64,000 nucleotides of DNA from Phycisphaerales bacterium UBA2421 (GCA_002343075.1 DDRH01000003.1:56387-120386), one strand, 5' to 3'. Positions 37,241-45,517 are shown, counted from the first letter of the stretch. Program-made: numbers and translations. The notes: generated by a model from the sequence alone, not told the origin.

Positions 37241-37672
37241 ATGTCGGCAGCACGCCTCATTCTCGTTTCCTGGCTTTGCTTCGCGTTTGGTGCGGGCAAT
37301 GCGTGGTGTGCATGCTGCGCGCTGATTTGTGCCGACCGCACCCAACCGCCGGCAACTGCCGCCGTGGAAGCACCCCGGTCTCATTGCTGCGGCAAAGCGG
37401 AAAATGAATCTCAACCTGTCCAAAAAGCGCCTTGCTCCTCTGATCCAACCGACTGCGACAAATGTGCTCAGTTGATGCGGAATGATTCCCCCGCGCTCGC
37501 TCCTAAGCCTGCGGGTGTTGACGTTTCGCCGATTAGCCCGTTTACAGCCGCGGAAGTGTTTCCGTCGGCTGTTTTCCTCGCCGCTCAAGCCATTCGTCCG
37601 ACAGCGGCTGCGCATGGCACGGTTTCGCCGGGCAGTACGCTGCTCGCCCTGCGATGCGCGCTCACCTTGTAG
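37241..37672 (+). CDS. Exported cysteine-rich protein of unknown function
   Basis: The 143-residue product starts with a signal peptide (SAARLILVSWLCFAFGAGNA) and a first half containing ten cysteines in short clusters: CACCALIC, HCCGK, APCSS and DCDKCAQ. The second half is Ala/Pro-rich and ends with a weak hydrophobic stretch. The pattern suggests a periplasmic metal-binding protein. A longer in-frame form from 36848 is rejected because it would hide the signal peptide. It lies 128 bases before a metallothionein-like gene, so the two may share a metal-handling role. Confidence 0.6.
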   Translation: MSAARLILVSWLCFAFGAGNAWCACCALICADRTQPPATAAVEAPRSHCCGKAENESQPVQKAPCSSDPTDCDKCAQLMRNDSPALAPKPAGVDVSPISPFTAAEVFPSAVFLAAQAIRPTAAAHGTVSPGSTLLALRCALTL

Positions 37673-37800
37673 CATTCCTCATGTGAGTTGAATCGTTTCC
37701 CGGTGCGGCATGTGCTGTGCCGGATCGCTCTCGCGCGGGTGTTCTGCACGAGATGCCTCGACTGCTCCTATTTTTTAACTCATTTTTTGAGGAAAATTCC

Positions 37801-37968
37801 ATGTTGACCAAGATTCTCTTGACCGCGTTGTTCTTTGTTCCAGCTTTCGGCGTTGGCGCCCTTTCGCAGGATGCTGGCTCGAAGGCGTGCTGCGCGACGG
37901 CCTGCTGCGATAGCTGCTCGTGCAGCAGTTGCTCCAGCGGTTGCTGTGGCTCAGGCTGCTGCAAATGA
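37801..37968 (+). CDS. Exported metallothionein-like mini-protein
   Basis: The 55-residue product has a signal peptide (LTKILLTALFFVPAFGVGAL, then SQDAG) followed by a 28-residue tail with 11 cysteines in CC and CxC or CxxC spacing: KACCATACCDSC, SCSSCSSGCC and GSGCCK. Such density is typical of metallothioneins, which bind Cu, Zn or Cd through thiolate clusters, but export is unusual. GAGGAAA lies 8 bases before the ATG. A good terminator-like hairpin follows at 37978. Disulfide-rich structure is the alternative explanation. Confidence 0.7.
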   Translation: MLTKILLTALFFVPAFGVGALSQDAGSKACCATACCDSCSCSSCSSGCCGSGCCK

Positions 37969-37977
37969 GGCAACTTA

Positions 37978-37999
37978 GAGGCCGATTGATCGGCCTTTA
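37978..37999 (+). terminator. Terminator after the metallothionein-like gene
   Basis: GGCCGAT and ATCGGCC form a self-complementary stem (37980-37995) followed by TTT, directly downstream of the stop at 37968. The loop is short and the T-run is only 3 bases, so strength is moderate. Confidence 0.5.
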
Positions 38000-38017
38000 G
38001 GAGTTCCGACCGAGCCG

Positions 38018-38049
38018 GCCCCGGACAAGCCCAGTGGTTTGTCCGGGGC
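38018..38049. repeat. Strong 11-base hairpin between the metallothionein-like gene and the ABC exporter
   Basis: GCCCCGGACAA (38018-38028) and TTGTCCGGGGC (38039-38049) are perfect complements around a 10-base loop. There is no T-tract. It could be a transcript-stabilising or REP-like element, or a second terminator. Confidence 0.55.
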
Positions 38050-38138
38050 TGCGCCTTTGAAGGCTGGCCCCGGCGGCGACGCCGATTGCGGCCATCTTCT
38101 GCCCCGATTGACTCTGCGAACTGATCCATTAGTGTGCG

Positions 38139-40169
38139 ATGCCTTCAGGTGAATTGCTCACTGTGATCGACAAGACATCCGACACCCCTCGTGAATACCC
38201 CCTCTCCAACAACCAACTGTTGCGGTGGATGTTTGGCTTTCTTGCGCCTGTGAAATGGCTGGTCGCATTTGCCATTGTCTGGATGCTTCTGCAGATCGGG
38301 CTGGAAGTGCTCATCGTCAAGCAACCGGGCGACGCGGTGAATGTACTGCAGGGCATGCGTGGGCCGTTCGCCGCAGCGATCGATGCCACTTCCTCCGCGG
38401 CGGGACTTCAGCTTCCCATTATCGAGGCCACCTCATCGGCGGGTGCCTGGCAATGGGCGACCAGCGCCGCGCCGGCTGCCGTGATGCTCCGACAGGTTCT
38501 GCTTCAGCTTGGTTTGCTCGTCGGATTCTGGTGCGTGGTGCGATATCTCCGCGAAGTGGCGTATAGCAAGCTTAGCATGACGATGGTCTACTACATCCGC
38601 GAAGGAATCTACGACAAGCTTCAGCGGGTAGGGTTTGGCTTTCACGACTCAATCAGCACCGGCCAACTAATAAACCGGGCCTTGACCGATCTGCAGAGCG
38701 TTCGCTCATTTCTGCAGACGGCTGTGCTGGTTTCGCTGGAGATTGTGATTTCGGTCGCGTTCTACATCGTACTGATTTACACGCGCAATCCGTGGGTAGC
38801 GTTACTGGCGTTGCTCCCGCTGCCGGTGTGGGCCTGGTATGTGCTGCGCTTCAGCAAGAAGGTACAGCCGAAGGTCAAGGCGACGCTCGAAAGTGAAGAT
38901 AAGAATGTCAGCATCATCACGGAGAACATCGCTGGGGTGCATGTGGTGAAGGCGTTTGCAACCGAGCGGCAGGAAATCGAGAAATACGCCCGGAATTGCG
39001 ACACTTTCAAGACCCGGGTTCTCTCGCGCATTCGCATGTTTGCCGACTTCAACCCGATCATTCGGTCGATCGCGCAGGCCTCGTACATGATGCTGTTTTT
39101 CGCCACCGCGGTGATGGTGGTGGATGGGCGGATGGTGGTCGGCGACTTTATGATTCTGCAGATGGCGATGGGCGCGATTCTGATGCGGCTGCAACAGGTT
39201 GCGACGATCAACGAACAATACCAAAACGCCATCGTCAGCGCGCGCCGGCTGCATGAAGTGATGACAGCCGAGCCGACCGTGCCGGAGCAAGCCTCTCCGA
39301 AGCCGTTGCCCGTTGGCCCGGGCGAGGTGGTGTTTGAAAATGTGACCTTTGGCTACGACCCCGCCAAGCCCGTGTTGCGCGACATCTCATTGAAAGCGCG
39401 CGGGGGGGCAATTGTGGCGGTGGTGGGGCCGACCGGTGCCGGAAAGACAACCTTCGTCGGGCTGATCGCGCGATTTTATGACCCGCAACAGGGCCGCATT
39501 TTGCTCGACGGCGTGGATGTTCGTGAGCTCTCGCTCTCGGACTTGCGAAAGAACGTCGGTTTTGTCTTCCAGGAAACATATCTTTTCAGCGACTCCATTG
39601 CTGCCAACATAGCGTATGGTCGCCCGGGCATCACCGATGGCGAGATCGAGGCTGCGGCGCGGCTGGCACAGGCGCACGAGTTCATTTCCGAAATGCCCAA
39701 GGGATATGCCACCGTTCTTTCGGAGCGCGGCGCGAGCTTGTCCGGCGGGCAGCGGCAACGGCTTGCGATCGCACGCGCCATGGTGACCAATCCCGGCGTG
39801 CTGGTGCTCGATGATGCGACGGCGGCGGTGGACCCGGAAACCGAAGATCTCATTCGTCGCGGGCTGCGTCTAACACTTCATGGGCGCACCACGTTTGTCA
39901 TCGCGCACCGAATCAGCACGGTAAAGCAGGCCGATCTTGTGGTGGTGATCGAGCAGGGCAGAATCACGCAGGCGGGCACGCACGAACAGCTGCTCCGGCA
40001 GGACGGACACTACCGTCACATCGCCGCCGTGCAGCTTTGCAGCGACGAAGTGCCGATTGGCGGTGAATCGCCGTCACACATCGAACGCGTGCGCGACCCG
40101 AAGCGCGTGCAGGTCGCTGCGGATGATGCCGAAAAGACCGGCGAGAGCGTCGACGTAACGGTCGAATAG
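38139..40169 (+). CDS. ABC transporter with fused permease and ATPase, MsbA-like exporter
   Basis: The 676-residue half-transporter has about six membrane helices (residues about 35-340) and a nucleotide-binding domain with Walker A GPTGAGKTT, Q-loop FVFQETYLFS, signature LSGGQRQRLAIARA, Walker B VLVLDDATAAVD and H-loop VIAHR. The usual catalytic Glu after Walker B is Asp, a change typical of degenerate sites in heterodimeric exporters. A helix-1/2 loop of about 50 residues (ATSSAAGLQLPIIEATSSAG) is longer than usual. The cargo is unknown; export of lipids or peptides is likely. It has no partner half-transporter next to it. Confidence 0.92.
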   Translation: MPSGELLTVIDKTSDTPREYPLSNNQLLRWMFGFLAPVKWLVAFAIVWMLLQIGLEVLIVKQPGDAVNVLQGMRGPFAAAIDATSSAAGLQLPIIEATSSAGAWQWATSAAPAAVMLRQVLLQLGLLVGFWCVVRYLREVAYSKLSMTMVYYIREGIYDKLQRVGFGFHDSISTGQLINRALTDLQSVRSFLQTAVLVSLEIVISVAFYIVLIYTRNPWVALLALLPLPVWAWYVLRFSKKVQPKVKATLESEDKNVSIITENIAGVHVVKAFATERQEIEKYARNCDTFKTRVLSRIRMFADFNPIIRSIAQASYMMLFFATAVMVVDGRMVVGDFMILQMAMGAILMRLQQVATINEQYQNAIVSARRLHEVMTAEPTVPEQASPKPLPVGPGEVVFENVTFGYDPAKPVLRDISLKARGGAIVAVVGPTGAGKTTFVGLIARFYDPQQGRILLDGVDVRELSLSDLRKNVGFVFQETYLFSDSIAANIAYGRPGITDGEIEAAARLAQAHEFISEMPKGYATVLSERGASLSGGQRQRLAIARAMVTNPGVLVLDDATAAVDPETEDLIRRGLRLTLHGRTTFVIAHRISTVKQADLVVVIEQGRITQAGTHEQLLRQDGHYRHIAAVQLCSDEVPIGGESPSHIERVRDPKRVQVAADDAEKTGESVDVTVE

Positions 40170-40224
40170 CCGGTGTTACCCCGCCACACGGAGCCATTCG
40201 CAGCCCCCTGCGTCACGATTTTCG

Positions 40225-40301
40225 CGCAAATTTTGCGTGAACTTATCCGCATCGCCGGGTTAAAGCGGAGCACCCCATTAAAGTTATAAACACCTTTATA
40301 A
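40225..40301. promoter_or_regulatory. Palindromes in the 424-base upstream region of the DUF4394 gene
   Basis: The gap 40170-40593 is non-coding apart from a doubtful 63-residue frame. It holds CGCAAA-T-TTTGCG (40225-40237) and the perfect palindrome TTATAAA-CACC-TTTATAA (40284-40301), followed by TAAAAT (40299-40304). These are candidate operator and promoter elements. Nothing else is recognised in the stretch. Confidence 0.4.
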
Positions 40302-40593
40302 AATCGATTTATGACGACTTCCGGCATCGGGAGGCGCGTTGAACGCTGCAAAGTGGGGCAGAAGAACCGGAAAAGCTCGAATTTTGTTGTTGCAATTGGT
40401 GGCAGATGGTGGCATCCTTATGAGTGCTCTGTGAACCGGCGCTGCTCGCGTCGGTTGTTTCTGCGTCCGGTCGTGGTTGTCCGGGCCGCAGGAAAACTTT
40501 GAGGTTGTGTCTCCTTTGCACGGTTGTTTGCGCGAGGCGTCTTCGCGCTGGGCATTCGTTCTTTGGGAGATGCCTTGGATTGGGAGAAGTGCT

Positions 40594-41493
40594 ATGGTGG
40601 GTCTAAAGACTCTCGCCGCCGCTGCTTTGGCAGCCGCGGTTCTCGTGGGTGGGCAGTCGGCGAAAGCCGAACTGGTTTACGGAATCACGTTTGACAACAA
40701 CTTGTTCAGCTTTGATTCGGCCACGCCGAACAACATTCTCACCGGCGTTTATGTCGGTGGTTTGAATGCCAACGAGTTCATTCAAGGTATCGATTTTCGC
40801 CCGGCAACTGGCGAACTTTACGGCCTCAGCAGCCAGAACCGGCTTCTGAAGCTCGATACCGCCACCGGTGCCGCGACCCCGCTGCCGGCATTTGGTCCGC
40901 CGTCGCTTAACGGCACTGCATACGGGATGGATTTCAATCCGACCGTCGACCGCGTGCGCGTTCACAGCAATGCGAACCAGAATTTCCGGCTTCACCCGGT
41001 CACTGGTGCTGTTGCAGCCAACGATCCCAACCTCTACTACGCCGCCGGCGATCTTGGTGCGGGCCTGGATCCCAACATCGTCGCCAGCGCCTACGCCAAC
41101 AACGTGGCAGGCGCAACGTCGACCACGCTGTACTCAATCGATTCGGTCCGCGATACGCTTAACGTTCACTCGCTTGGTGCCGGCGATCCGGCCGGCAGCT
41201 TCGCGCAGATGGCGACCGTGGGAACCTTGCGTAACGCCCAGGGAGCAACAATTCCCTTCGGTGATTACAGCGGGTTCGATATCTCCGGTGCCACTGGCAC
41301 TGCGTATGTTCACTGGAACAACGCCAGCGGCCTGTTTGGCACGGTTGACCTCGCCACCGGCATCGTGACCACCACCGGCACCATGGGCGGCGGGTTCTTC
41401 GTTCGCGACATCACTGTCGTCGTCCCGGAACCAGGCTCGCTCGGCGTGCTCGGGCTTGCGATGGCCGGGCTTGTCGCCCGCCGTCGGAAGTAA
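40594..41493 (+). CDS. DUF4394 protein with PEP-CTERM tail
   Basis: The 299-residue exported protein has a signal peptide ending near QSAKAEL. A DUF4394-like beta-propeller pattern follows (YGITFDNNLFSFDS, QGIDFRPATGELYGL, GMDFNPTVDRVRVHSN), with repeated strands of a WD-like or NHL-like fold. The C-terminus is VPEPGSLG plus a membrane segment and VARRRK, a complete PEP-CTERM sorting signal. It is probably displayed at the surface or in extracellular matrix. GGGAGAAG lies before ATG 40594. Function of DUF4394 is unknown. It is followed by two hairpins. Confidence 0.88.
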   Translation: MVGLKTLAAAALAAAVLVGGQSAKAELVYGITFDNNLFSFDSATPNNILTGVYVGGLNANEFIQGIDFRPATGELYGLSSQNRLLKLDTATGAATPLPAFGPPSLNGTAYGMDFNPTVDRVRVHSNANQNFRLHPVTGAVAANDPNLYYAAGDLGAGLDPNIVASAYANNVAGATSTTLYSIDSVRDTLNVHSLGAGDPAGSFAQMATVGTLRNAQGATIPFGDYSGFDISGATGTAYVHWNNASGLFGTVDLATGIVTTTGTMGGGFFVRDITVVVPEPGSLGVLGLAMAGLVARRRK

Positions 41494-41511
41494 CGGCCTC
41501 AGCACGTTGAT

Positions 41512-41534
41512 CAGCGCGGTGAACCTCCGCGCTG
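41512..41534 (+). terminator. First hairpin after the DUF4394 gene
   Basis: CAGCGCGG (41512-41519) and CCGCGCTG (41527-41534) form a perfect 8-base stem with a 7-base loop, 18 bases after the stop. AAAAA follows rather than T, so it is a weak intrinsic terminator on the plus strand; it may stabilise the mRNA. Confidence 0.4.
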
Positions 41535-41564
41535 AAAAACAACGCCTCATCTTTGAATTACGCA

Positions 41565-41606
41565 GCAAAGGCGGCCCGCCAGAACGGGTCGCCTTTGCCT
41601 CTTTAT
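41565..41606 (+). terminator. Intrinsic terminator after the DUF4394 gene
   Basis: GCAAAGGCG (41565-41573) pairs perfectly with CGCCTTTGC (41590-41598), with an inner CCG/CGG extension. CTCTTTATT follows. This is a convincing rho-independent terminator for the upstream PEP-CTERM gene. Confidence 0.75.
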
Positions 41607-41696
41607 TGGTGCGTAGAGCACTCTCTCCGCGTCCGCCAGAAATTGTTTAGTGGTTTTCAAGCGAGCGGAAGGCACGCGAAACGCCCCGCCATCGAT

Positions 41697-42248
41697 TCAC
41701 AACACCTGATCCCACACGAGCCGCAGCAGTACCACAAGCGCCAGGGTCGTCCCGGCGGCGACGAGTGGCAAGGCCCAATCGGGAGGGGTCGGGTGAGTGC
41801 CCTGCAGTTCGATACGAAATGTCTGGCCTTCCGCCACCCAGCCGTCCATGTTGATATTGTCGAGCTGCGAATCGCCAAAGGTATCGTCGTCCCACACCTG
41901 CACTTTCTTGATATCCAGCACGTTAAACGGCGACTCAAGATTCCATGTCACTCCATTGCCGATGGGCTGATTGTTGAACGTCCGGGTTTTGATCTCGCGC
42001 CCGGGAACAAACAGTTTTAGATACAAATCAGGCGTGGTTGGCTTCACCGTGTCATACGCCTCTCGCACCTGCCCGACCGGCCCGGGCTTGGTGGTGAGCT
42101 TGACGGCGGTCACGGTGCCGCCGGGGGGGACGTTCGTGTACATCACCCACCCATACCCCGCAGCGGCGAGCGCGGCGAGGAGTACCAGCAGCCGCCAAAT
42201 GTAGCTGCCGGCGCGGCGATGAGGAGGAGCAGTCGCTGGCGTTTCCAT
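41697..42248 (-). CDS. Membrane-anchored protein of unknown function
   Basis: The 183-residue product has an N-terminal helix (WRLLVLLAALAAAGYGWVMY), an extracytoplasmic beta-rich domain (VTAVKLTTKPGPV, YLKLFVPGREIKTRTFNN, FNVLDIKKVQVWDDDTF, FRIELQG) and a C-terminal helix (WALPLVAAGTTLALVVLL). The middle resembles a small beta-sandwich that may bind a ligand, but I do not recognise the family. ATG 42248 is preferred; ATG 42263 adds five residues. The PqiA-like gene upstream on the same strand may be co-transcribed. Confidence 0.65.
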   Translation of the reverse strand: METPATAPPHRRAGSYIWRLLVLLAALAAAGYGWVMYTNVPPGGTVTAVKLTTKPGPVGQVREAYDTVKPTTPDLYLKLFVPGREIKTRTFNNQPIGNGVTWNLESPFNVLDIKKVQVWDDDTFGDSQLDNINMDGWVAEGQTFRIELQGTHPTPPDWALPLVAAGTTLALVVLLRLVWDQVL

Positions 42249-42259
42249 CTTCCTTCTGT

Positions 42260-42390
42260 TCAAACCAGAATCACGAAATCAGAAATCCGAATCAATGTCG
42301 AAATCCGAATGAGGATCATACCTGAATTTCTCATTCGGGTTTCCTCATTCGGGTTTGCTTCGGATTTTGGGTTTCGTCATTCTGGTTTGA
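42260..42390. repeat. Long imperfect inverted repeat with tandem CTCATTCGGGTTT units
   Basis: The left arm (42260-42293) starts TCAAACCAGAATCACGAAAT and ends AAATCCGAATC. The right arm (42358-42390) is its near-exact complement. Between them CTCATTCGGGTTT occurs twice in tandem (42330-42342 and 42344-42356), and related CCGAATGAGG lies at 42305-42314. The element is more AT-rich than its neighbours. It covers the gap between two minus-strand genes and runs into the PqiA-like gene, encoding its last residues. Confidence 0.75.
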
Positions 42391-42996
42391 CCCGCTCGCT
42401 CCCATTTCCGGGCTGTCGGGCTCCGGCAGAGATACGCACAATCCCGCCAAAATCGACAAGGCCACCGCCGCGCAGAAGGCCGTCACGCCGACGCGTGGGT
42501 GCACTTCGGCGACGTTTCGAAACTTAATCAACACGATCAGCACTGCGACCACCAGCACATCGAGGATGGAGTATTTGCCCGTGAGGTCGGCGAGCTTGTG
42601 AAGCATTCGTCGTGCTCTGATGGATATCCGCACAAGCCCGCTCGTGGCGATGAGTAGTGAAACCAGCTTGGCGACAGGAAAAACGACGCTGAAAATGAAG
42701 AGGATTGCTGCCAGGAGATAGTGAGAGTCGTCAAAGAGCTGTTTGATGCCGCCGAGGAGCGAAAACTCGCGCCGCTGGCCCAGGGTGGTCATATCCATAA
42801 AAGGCATCGTCAGCGCCGCGGTAAGCGTGATGAGCGCCACCGTTGCGACGACGGCGGCGAATCGGTTGTTGCGCAGGCGGGAGAGTCGTTTTCCGGGGCT
42901 GGCCCCACAATGCGGGCAGGCGGGGAGAAATATCCGATCCGGCAACACGAAAGTGCCGCGGCATCGCCGACAGGTGATCGGGTGCAGGTTGGCCAT
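42331..42996 (-). CDS. Paraquat-inducible protein A-like membrane protein
   Basis: The 221-residue protein has two N-terminal zinc-ribbon-like pairs (CRRC and CPHC) and about four membrane helices, matching one half of PqiA. Conserved elements include LLGGIKQLFDD after the first helix, FSVVFPVAKLVSLL and a GKYSILDVLVVAVLIV segment. PqiA proteins act with MCE-type lipid transport systems, but no pqiB is visible here. ATG 42996 is the likely start. The final tail (SNQNDETQNPKQTRMRKPE) is encoded by the intergenic repeat and is not part of the family. Confidence 0.82.
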   Translation of the reverse strand: MANLHPITCRRCRGTFVLPDRIFLPACPHCGASPGKRLSRLRNNRFAAVVATVALITLTAALTMPFMDMTTLGQRREFSLLGGIKQLFDDSHYLLAAILFIFSVVFPVAKLVSLLIATSGLVRISIRARRMLHKLADLTGKYSILDVLVVAVLIVLIKFRNVAEVHPRVGVTAFCAAVALSILAGLCVSLPEPDSPEMGASGSNQNDETQNPKQTRMRKPE

Positions 42997-43132
42997 GATC
43001 AAGAGCGCACGCTCGACGGCCAGCAGTGTGGTCGACCGCCTGCGTTTTCACAACCCGAACCTCTCACTGCCCCACTGGCAACGCTTTCCTGTCAAATGCG
43101 CACGACGTGGCCCCCATTCGGCGCGGGTGGTG

Positions 43133-44401
43133 TCATTCTGCGATGAGCAGCGGGATGTTGGCCGTCGCGGCCGAACCTTTGCCATCACGGACGTAGACAT
43201 AAAGCCGAAACCGTCCTGGCTCGTTCGGCATGGTCACGGTCGCCTTCCCGGCCGCGGTCGGGTTGACCGCATCAGGATACGTCGGCGGGTGTTCCTCGGG
43301 ATCGCCGCCGAGGCCTGGCTTGGCTACTTCGTTCCACAGAGCCCACTCGTAGCTGAGTGCGTCCCCGTCGGGGTCAGCTGCCTTGACACTTGCTTCAAGC
43401 TGCTGGCCTGGCTTCACTGATTGCGGTGTGTTGATCGTCATTGGCTCGATCGTCGGACATTGGTTGGTCGGCGACTGGCCTGTCCAAAGTTCCGTCATCG
43501 CGTCCACCGCCCCCAGCTTGCTGCCGTCGCGCAGGAGCATGCCAAACCACGTGTTGGTCATTTCGAGCTTTTGTCCCCATGTAAATGCATACGAACCGAG
43601 AACCAAATCGCTACCCTCAATCACGGTAGCGGTGTAGTGTTTGCGATATTGCTCAGCCTTTTCGGTTGAAGTCGGTTCGGGGAGCAGGCCGAGTGGGTCT
43701 CTGTTAACTTCCCAAGTGCCGAACGGGCCAAACTCGGTGATGATCAGGGGTTTGGTGCCACCAGCCTTGCGATAGCGGTCGACGACCGAGGTCGCGCCGG
43801 CGTAGGTGTTAATGCCGAGGATGTCGATACTCGGACACCGATCGTGCAGTTCCTTCACTTTCTGCCCACCAAGTTCGGCGACCACCGTCATGGTTGGCCG
43901 CGTCGGATCGATTCGCCTGGCCGCGGCGGCGCAGGCTTCGAGATTTTCCCAGACGAGCGGGTTGTCTCCCTTTTCCCCCTCCATCTCATTTCCCAATGAC
44001 CACATCAGCACCGCGGGATGGTCTTTGTATCGGGTTACCAACCGCTCGACGCGCGCAACCTGATCGGCACGAAACTGCGGGTCGCTGTAATCAAAGCCGT
44101 GCCTTTCGTGCTTGAGCCAGATGCCGACCGCCACGGTCAGTCCGTGCGCGTGTGCCTCGTCCAACGTCTGGTCGATACCCTCAGCATCCCATGTGCGGAT
44201 GGAGTTACCGCCGACGGATTGGAGCAACTGCTTTGATCCACTCCCGCCGGCGCCGTGGATGATGTATGGCTTGCCATCGCGGATGAGCCGCCAGCCGGAA
44301 TCGGTCTGACGTAACTCCGTCCCTGCCGCCGATGCCAGCGATGTGGCGGCGCACGATAGCACCAGCAATGAGAGGCACCGGTGGGTGAGGGTCGTGAGCA
44401 T
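43133..44401 (-). CDS. Secreted TIM-barrel glycoside hydrolase, GH2-like catalytic domain
   Basis: The 422-residue product has a signal peptide (LTTLTHRCLSLLVLSCAATS then LASAAG) and a TIM-barrel domain with glycosidase clan A features: GGNSIRTWDAEGIDQTLDEA, the acid/base Glu in MWSLGNEMEGE and the nucleophile Glu in LIITEFGPFG. A C-terminal Ig-like or fibronectin-like module (about residues 330-420) may bind carbohydrate. AGAAGGAA lies 7 bases before the ATG. It starts only 4 bases after the LacI gene stops, so it belongs to that regulator's operon. Substrate is unknown; beta-linked glycans are likely. Confidence 0.82.
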   Translation of the reverse strand: MLTTLTHRCLSLLVLSCAATSLASAAGTELRQTDSGWRLIRDGKPYIIHGAGGSGSKQLLQSVGGNSIRTWDAEGIDQTLDEAHAHGLTVAVGIWLKHERHGFDYSDPQFRADQVARVERLVTRYKDHPAVLMWSLGNEMEGEKGDNPLVWENLEACAAAARRIDPTRPTMTVVAELGGQKVKELHDRCPSIDILGINTYAGATSVVDRYRKAGGTKPLIITEFGPFGTWEVNRDPLGLLPEPTSTEKAEQYRKHYTATVIEGSDLVLGSYAFTWGQKLEMTNTWFGMLLRDGSKLGAVDAMTELWTGQSPTNQCPTIEPMTINTPQSVKPGQQLEASVKAADPDGDALSYEWALWNEVAKPGLGGDPEEHPPTYPDAVNPTAAGKATVTMPNEPGRFRLYVYVRDGKGSAATANIPLLIAE

Positions 44402-44405
44402 TTGC

Positions 44406-45473
44406 TTATTCCTTCTGAGTACTTTTACGTCGAGACTGCCCGGTGGTTTGTCGCGAGCCTTTGATTGTTGCAGATTGCCCCGGCGGGGCGGTCGAGCCGT
44501 GTACTTCAAACCACGTCCGCAACACCTTCCGCGGCACCGCCGTCGCCGACTTGCGATCGAGTAGCTCGTGAAGCACCTCGAACGCCGCCCGCCCGATCGC
44601 CACGGCATCCTGGCAAACCGCCGTCATCGCGGGGTGAACGATGTACCTCATTTCACCATCGTCAAACCCGATAATGGAGAGGTCTTCCGGCACGCGCACT
44701 CCCAACTCGCGGGCTTCATTAAACGCTCCGACTGCGGTGATCGGGTCGGTGATAAATACTGCGGTTGGAGGGCGGCTCATGGCTGCGATCTGTCGGATGA
44801 GCTGCGTTCCCCCGTCCCGGCGTGCCCATGCTTGAAACGCGTAGCGGTCGTCAAACTCGATATCGCGAGCCTTCATGGCATCGCGGAAGCCGGCGAGGCG
44901 GTCGGCGTGGTCGCTATCGGGGATGCCGTTTACGCAAATGGCGATGCGCCTGTGACCGAGGTCGATCAGGTGCTCGGCCGCAGTCCGGCTGGCCGGGCGG
45001 CTCTCGGCGTGTACAAAACTTACGCGCGGGTTGGCAAACCGCTCGCCTACAACCACCGAGGGGAAGCCTTCGCTGGCGATCTGCTCGCAAATCAGGTGCG
45101 AGTCGGCAGTCGCCCGCAAAACCGCGCCCCGGACACCCCGGCGCATGAACATCTGCGTATAGGTCTCATGGTCCAGTCTGTTGCGACCGGCGTTAAGGAT
45201 GACCAAATCCAGTCCCATGAGTTCGATGCCGTCGGAAAGGCCCTGCAGGATGGCGGTGTCATAGGTCGATCCGAGTGAGGGCTGTGACGTGTAGACGAAG
45301 GCGATATTGGTTGTTGGCCGGCGGCCGACGCTCGCGACATATCGCGCTTTGTTGGCAGCCTCGAGCACACGCCGGCGGACGGTTTCGGCGACGCGCGGAT
45401 CGGAGTTGATCACCCGCGACACTGTGGCAGGAGATACACCGACAACTCGGGCGATCTCGCGAACAGAACTCAT
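44406..45473 (-). CDS. LacI-family transcriptional regulator
   Basis: The 355-residue protein has an N-terminal LacI HTH (SVREIARVVGVSPATVSRVI) and hinge followed by a periplasmic-binding-protein-like sensor domain. The sensor has LSIIGFDDGEMRYIVHPAMT and the GHRRIAICVNG region. It should bind a sugar or sugar derivative and repress or activate the neighbouring glycosidase genes. ATG 45473 starts the HTH directly. The tail of about 25 residues is basic and disordered. It is followed after 4 bases by a glycosidase gene and preceded by an AraC/XylR gene on the same strand. Confidence 0.93.
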   Translation of the reverse strand: MSSVREIARVVGVSPATVSRVINSDPRVAETVRRRVLEAANKARYVASVGRRPTTNIAFVYTSQPSLGSTYDTAILQGLSDGIELMGLDLVILNAGRNRLDHETYTQMFMRRGVRGAVLRATADSHLICEQIASEGFPSVVVGERFANPRVSFVHAESRPASRTAAEHLIDLGHRRIAICVNGIPDSDHADRLAGFRDAMKARDIEFDDRYAFQAWARRDGGTQLIRQIAAMSRPPTAVFITDPITAVGAFNEARELGVRVPEDLSIIGFDDGEMRYIVHPAMTAVCQDAVAIGRAAFEVLHELLDRKSATAVPRKVLRTWFEVHGSTAPPGQSATIKGSRQTTGQSRRKSTQKE

Positions 45474-45504
45474 AAACAGATACCCATCACCATAATACAA
45501 TCTA

Positions 45505-45517
45505 TGAAACAGTTACA
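45505..45517. promoter_or_regulatory. Candidate LacI-type operator upstream of the LacI gene
   Basis: TGAAACAGTTACA is a near-palindrome (TGAAAC and GTTACA) 32 bases before the regulator start, and a -10-like TATTAT lies between (45488-45493, minus strand). LacI operators often follow TGNAAC..GTTNCA, but the odd centre is atypical. Autoregulation is inferred. Confidence 0.35.

Noticed and set aside
40311..40502. 63-residue frame directly after TAAAAT in the DUF4394 upstream region
   Set aside because: The spacing (6 bases) fits the leaderless pattern, but the product is basic and without family features, and it is followed by another frame leading to the DUF4394 start. Evidence is too thin to call a gene.
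42330..42356. Tandem CTCATTCGGGTTT units as a possible CRISPR array
   Set aside because: Only two adjacent copies with a single-base gap and no spacers; better explained as part of the intergenic inverted repeat.
43133..44608. Longer form of the GH2-like gene starting at 44608
   Set aside because: The extra 69 residues are Arg-rich and overlap the LacI coding sequence. ATG 44401 begins a signal peptide and has AGAAGGAA upstream.
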